NCBI GenBank assembly: GCA_003516285.1
Contig: DPCK01000059.1
Span: forward strand, 1-14,684
Length of the DNA stretch: 14,684 nucleotides
Reading direction: 5' to 3'
DNA from: Lutibacter sp.
GTDB lineage: Bacteria; Bacteroidota; Bacteroidia; Flavobacteriales; Flavobacteriaceae
In this document: piece after piece, positions 12,220 to 14,684 of the stretch
How the letters are laid out: every line of letters starts with the position of its first letter
Numbering within the stretch: the stretch's first letter is position 1
The notes under the pieces: generated by a model
What the model saw: only the letters and a program-made list of their open reading frames with translations
What the model was told of the DNA's origin: nothing
Database searches by the model: none
Made by a program: the position numbers and the translations under genes

Positions 12220-13953
12220 ATGGAAACATTAAAGAAAGAAGTTCAGGAAGTAAAAGCGGTGAAATCAGTAAAAATGTCGGGGGCTGAAGCGGTCATCAGA
12301 TGTTTGTTGGAAGAAGGTTCCACCTTGGCTTACGGCTATCCGGGCGGCGCCATTATGCCGGTTTATGATGAATTGTACAAATATAGGGCGCAATTTCACC
12401 ACGTGCTGTCGCGCCACGAACAAGGTGCCATCCATTCGGCACAAGGTTTTGCCCGCGTAACGGGAAAAGTAGGGGTTGTTTTTGCAACTTCGGGTCCGGG
12501 TGCCACCAATTTGGTGACCGGAATTGCCGATGCACAAATTGATTCAACGCCGCTGATTTGCATCACCGGCCAGGTAGGTTCACATTTATTGGGTTCTGAT
12601 GCCTTTCAGGAAACGGACATTATCGGTATTTCTACGCCGGTGACAAAATGGAATTATCAAATCACCAAGGCAAGTGAAATTCCGGAGGTTTTTGCAAAAG
12701 CATTTTACATCGCAAAATCAGGTCGCCCGGGTCCGGTATTGATTGACATTACAAAGGATGCCCAATTTGGGGAACTCGACTTTTTATATAGAAAATGCGA
12801 AAAAGTAAGAAGTTATAAGGCAATTCCGACATTGAACATCGAAAAAGTGAAAGAAGCCGCAGTGTTAATCAATGCTGCCAAAAAACCAATGATTGTTTTT
12901 GGGCAAGGCGTGATTCTTGGCAGTGCTGAAAATGAATTTAAAAACTTTATAGAAAAAACCGGCATTCCATCCGCTTGTACGGGCTTGGGCTTATCGGCGC
13001 TGGAAACAGATCATCCTTTGCATGTGGGTATGGTTGGAATGCACGGAAATTATGCGCCAAATGTATTGACAAACCAATGTGATGTGTTGATCGCCATTGG
13101 AATGCGTTTCGATGACCGCGTTACCGGAAATTTAAATACCTACGCGAAGCAGGCAAAAATTATTCATTTTGAAATTGACCCTTCGGAAGTTGATAAAAAC
13201 GTAAAAACCGATGTGGCTGTTTTGGGAACCGTAAAAGAATCTTTGGTGGAGATCTTGCAATTTGTGAATAAAGGCGAACATAGTGAATGGATGAAAGAAT
13301 TTCATAAATTGTATGAAATTGAAAAGGAAACCGTGATTAACGACCAATTATATCCAACCAAAGAAGGTCTGACGATGAGTGAGGTTTTGGCCGGAATCAA
13401 TAAAGAAACCAAAGGCGAAGCGGTGATTGTTTCCGATGTGGGCCAGCACCAGATGATTGCTTGGCGTTATGCGAAATTCACCAAAACCAGAAGCAACATT
13501 ACCTCTGGTGGGTTGGGAACGATGGGATTTGCCTTGCCGGCAGCCATAGGCGCAAAAATGGGCGCACCAGATCGTGAAGTGATTGCCATTATTGGTGACG
13601 GCGGATATCAAATGACCATTCAGGAATTGGGAACCATCCTTCAAACCAAAGCCGCCGTAAAAATTGTGGTGCTGAATAACAGCTTTTTAGGAATGGTGCG
13701 ACAGTGGCAGGAATTATTTTTTGACCGACGTTATGCCTCAACGGTGATGACAAATCCCGATTTTGTGAAAATTGCGGAAGGATACAGCATTGAAGCGAAC
13801 AGAGTTTCAAAACGTGAAGATTTGGCGGCTGCCATCAAAAAAATGACCGATTCAAAAGAGGCTTATTTTTTGGAAGTGGTGATTGAACCGGAAAGCAATG
13901 TGTTTCCAATGATTCCAACAGGAGCAAGTGTTTCAGATATTAGATTAAGTTAG
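12220..13953 (+). CDS. ilvB: Acetolactate synthase large (catalytic) subunit
   Basis: It condenses two pyruvates, or pyruvate with 2-ketobutyrate, to acetolactate or acetohydroxybutyrate, the first common step to valine, leucine and isoleucine. The protein has 577 residues with the three domains of thiamine-diphosphate enzymes. Glu67 in HEQGAIHSAQGFAR activates the cofactor; SGPGATNLVTGIADA (91-105) and TGQV follow. RFDDRVTGN (297-305) is in the FAD-binding middle domain. GDGGYQMTIQELGTI (459-473) through VVLNNSFLGMVRQWQELF (483-500) is the ThDP/Mg2+ motif with Asp460 and Asn486/487. The N-terminal 18 residues precede the conserved part. Its regulatory partner ilvN begins two bases after the stop. 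A biosynthetic (FAD-containing) enzyme is favoured over the catabolic AlsS by the presence of IlvN. Confidence 0.95.
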   Translation: METLKKEVQEVKAVKSVKMSGAEAVIRCLLEEGSTLAYGYPGGAIMPVYDELYKYRAQFHHVLSRHEQGAIHSAQGFARVTGKVGVVFATSGPGATNLVTGIADAQIDSTPLICITGQVGSHLLGSDAFQETDIIGISTPVTKWNYQITKASEIPEVFAKAFYIAKSGRPGPVLIDITKDAQFGELDFLYRKCEKVRSYKAIPTLNIEKVKEAAVLINAAKKPMIVFGQGVILGSAENEFKNFIEKTGIPSACTGLGLSALETDHPLHVGMVGMHGNYAPNVLTNQCDVLIAIGMRFDDRVTGNLNTYAKQAKIIHFEIDPSEVDKNVKTDVAVLGTVKESLVEILQFVNKGEHSEWMKEFHKLYEIEKETVINDQLYPTKEGLTMSEVLAGINKETKGEAVIVSDVGQHQMIAWRYAKFTKTRSNITSGGLGTMGFALPAAIGAKMGAPDREVIAIIGDGGYQMTIQELGTILQTKAAVKIVVLNNSFLGMVRQWQELFFDRRYASTVMTNPDFVKIAEGYSIEANRVSKREDLAAAIKKMTDSKEAYFLEVVIEPESNVFPMIPTGASVSDIRLS

Positions 13954-13955
13954 TT

Positions 13956-14525
13956 ATGGAAGAAAAAAAGAATTATACCGTATCGGTTTATACCGAAAAT
14001 AATATTGGAATACTGAACCGATTGTCGGCCATATTTTTAAAACGTCACATCAATATCGAAAGTATGACGGTTTCCGAATCGGAAATTGACCATGTACACC
14101 GATTTACGTTTGTGGTGATTGTGCCGGAAACGCTCATTAGAAAAGTGGTTCTTCAGCTGGAAAAGCAAATAGAGGTGATTGGCGCTTTTTTTCATACCGA
14201 AGAGGAAATCATTTATCACGAAACGGCCTTGTTTAAAATTTCATCGGATCATTTATATGATGAAAATATTCAGAATAAATTAAAATTCAGAAGAGCGCAT
14301 ATCATTGCAATTACCGAACGTTATTTTGTGATTGAGGCTTCCGGATTGAAAGAGGATATCGACAATATGTACCAAAAATTGAAGCCTTACGGATTGATGC
14401 AGTTTGTCCGTTCCGGGCGCATCGCGATTTCAAGGCCAAGAATGGCAATATCAGATGTATTGAAGGAAATAGCCCCAGATGGGGAAAAGTCAGAAGACCG
14501 AAGTCAGAAGACCGAAGTTCAATGA
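13956..14525 (+). CDS. ilvN: Acetolactate synthase small (regulatory) subunit
   Basis: IlvN activates IlvB and normally gives it feedback inhibition by valine. The 189-residue protein starts with an ACT domain (about 6-80): YTVSVYTENNIGILNRLSAIF, then HINIESMTVSES; the Gly18 region forms the amino acid site in homologues. A second IlvN-type domain follows, with the segment KLKPYGLMQFVRSGRIAISR (141-160). The last 11 or so residues (KSEDRSQKTEVQ) are coded by a 14-bp tandem repeat of intergenic type and are probably an addition to the ancestral end near DVLKEIAP. It is translated just after ilvB (two-base gap) and precedes ilvC by 130 bases. Confidence 0.93.
   Translation: MEEKKNYTVSVYTENNIGILNRLSAIFLKRHINIESMTVSESEIDHVHRFTFVVIVPETLIRKVVLQLEKQIEVIGAFFHTEEEIIYHETALFKISSDHLYDENIQNKLKFRRAHIIAITERYFVIEASGLKEDIDNMYQKLKPYGLMQFVRSGRIAISRPRMAISDVLKEIAPDGEKSEDRSQKTEVQ
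14487..14518 (+). repeat. 14-bp tandem repeat inside the 3' end of ilvN
   Basis: AAGTCAGAAGACCG occurs twice in tandem (14487-14500, 14501-14514) plus AAGT. Because 14 is not a multiple of three, the copies are read in different frames, giving KSEDRSQKTEV. Repeats of this sort are often seen between genes in Bacteroidota; here one is translated. Confidence 0.85.
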
Positions 14526-14531
14526 ATCAAA

Positions 14532-14584
14532 TTCCCCTCTTGAGAAGCCTGTCCCGTTTTTAGAACGGGAGGGTTAGGGGTGTG
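14532..14584 (+). repeat. REP-like element with nested hairpin between ilvN and ilvC
   Basis: CCCCT (14534-14538) and AGGGG (14576-14580) form the outer inverted repeat, with GGGTTAGGGGTGTG at the right end as in flavobacterial repeats. Inside lies a hairpin: CCT-gt-CCCGTT (14548-14558) pairing with AACGGGAGG (14564-14572). No T-tract follows directly (TGTGTTTTC), so full termination before ilvC is unlikely, but mRNA processing or stability effects are possible. Confidence 0.55.
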
Positions 14585-14655
14585 TTTTCTTTGAATCATT
14601 TATCAAAATTTAAAACACCAATAAATAATCAAATCAAAAACAAACAGTATAAAAA

Positions 14656-14684
14656 ATGGCAAATTATTTCAACACGCTTCCGTT
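14656..14684 (+). CDS. ilvC: Ketol-acid reductoisomerase, first nine codons (3' end outside window)
   Basis: The window ends after MANYFNTLP and two further bases. This is the N-terminus I associate with Bacteroidota IlvC, which isomerises and reduces acetolactate with NADPH, the step between IlvBN and IlvD. Position in the operon after ilvN agrees. Only nine residues are visible, so the call leans on context. Confidence 0.78.

Overview
This window looks like chromosomal DNA from a member of the Bacteroidota, most likely the family Flavobacteriaceae. The evidence is an AT-rich sequence with start codons lacking Shine-Dalgarno sites, several matches to the Bacteroidota promoter -7 element TAnnTTTG, an IlvC that begins MANYFNTLP, a short LeuA, a WbpE-like aminotransferase, and GC-rich dispersed repeats of the CCCCCTAACCCCCGAAGGGGG type. 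It is a biosynthetic region with no prophage, transposase, CRISPR array or RNA gene that I can see.

Layout. The window opens inside fabD (+), which converges on a two-gene nucleotide-sugar operon (-): a WbpE-like DegT/DnrJ-family aminotransferase followed by galE. A 17-bp perfect hairpin lies between the convergent ends. Next, on the minus strand, is a likely operon: nitroreductase, cysE, cysM. It would make O-acetylserine and then cysteine, and cysE and cysM overlap. Then come leuA and leuB (-), two leucine-specific enzymes; leuC and leuD are not in the window. A 514-residue helical protein of unknown function (+) diverges from leuA. After a repeat-rich gap of about 440 bp comes the ilv operon (+): a leader peptide gene, an attenuator, then ilvD, ilvB, ilvN and the first nine codons of ilvC. 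The last four encode the shared valine/isoleucine pathway, whose 2-ketoisovalerate feeds LeuA.

The most interesting element is the ilv leader at 10189-10323. It encodes a 21-residue peptide with ten Ile/Val/Leu residues, followed by a 16-bp terminator hairpin with an 8-T tract. The stop-codon region of the leader can pair with the 5' arm and loop of that terminator over 11 bp. This suggests a compact translation-coupled attenuator in which the ribosome at the leader stop codon directly masks the antiterminator arm.

The spacers also carry many dispersed repeats: REP-like hairpins next to the fabD and leuB stop codons, a roughly 105-bp structured element at 9792-9896, small palindromes, and a 14-bp tandem repeat that has been translated into the C-terminus of IlvN. 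All family names rest on reading motifs in the sequence; no database search was run.
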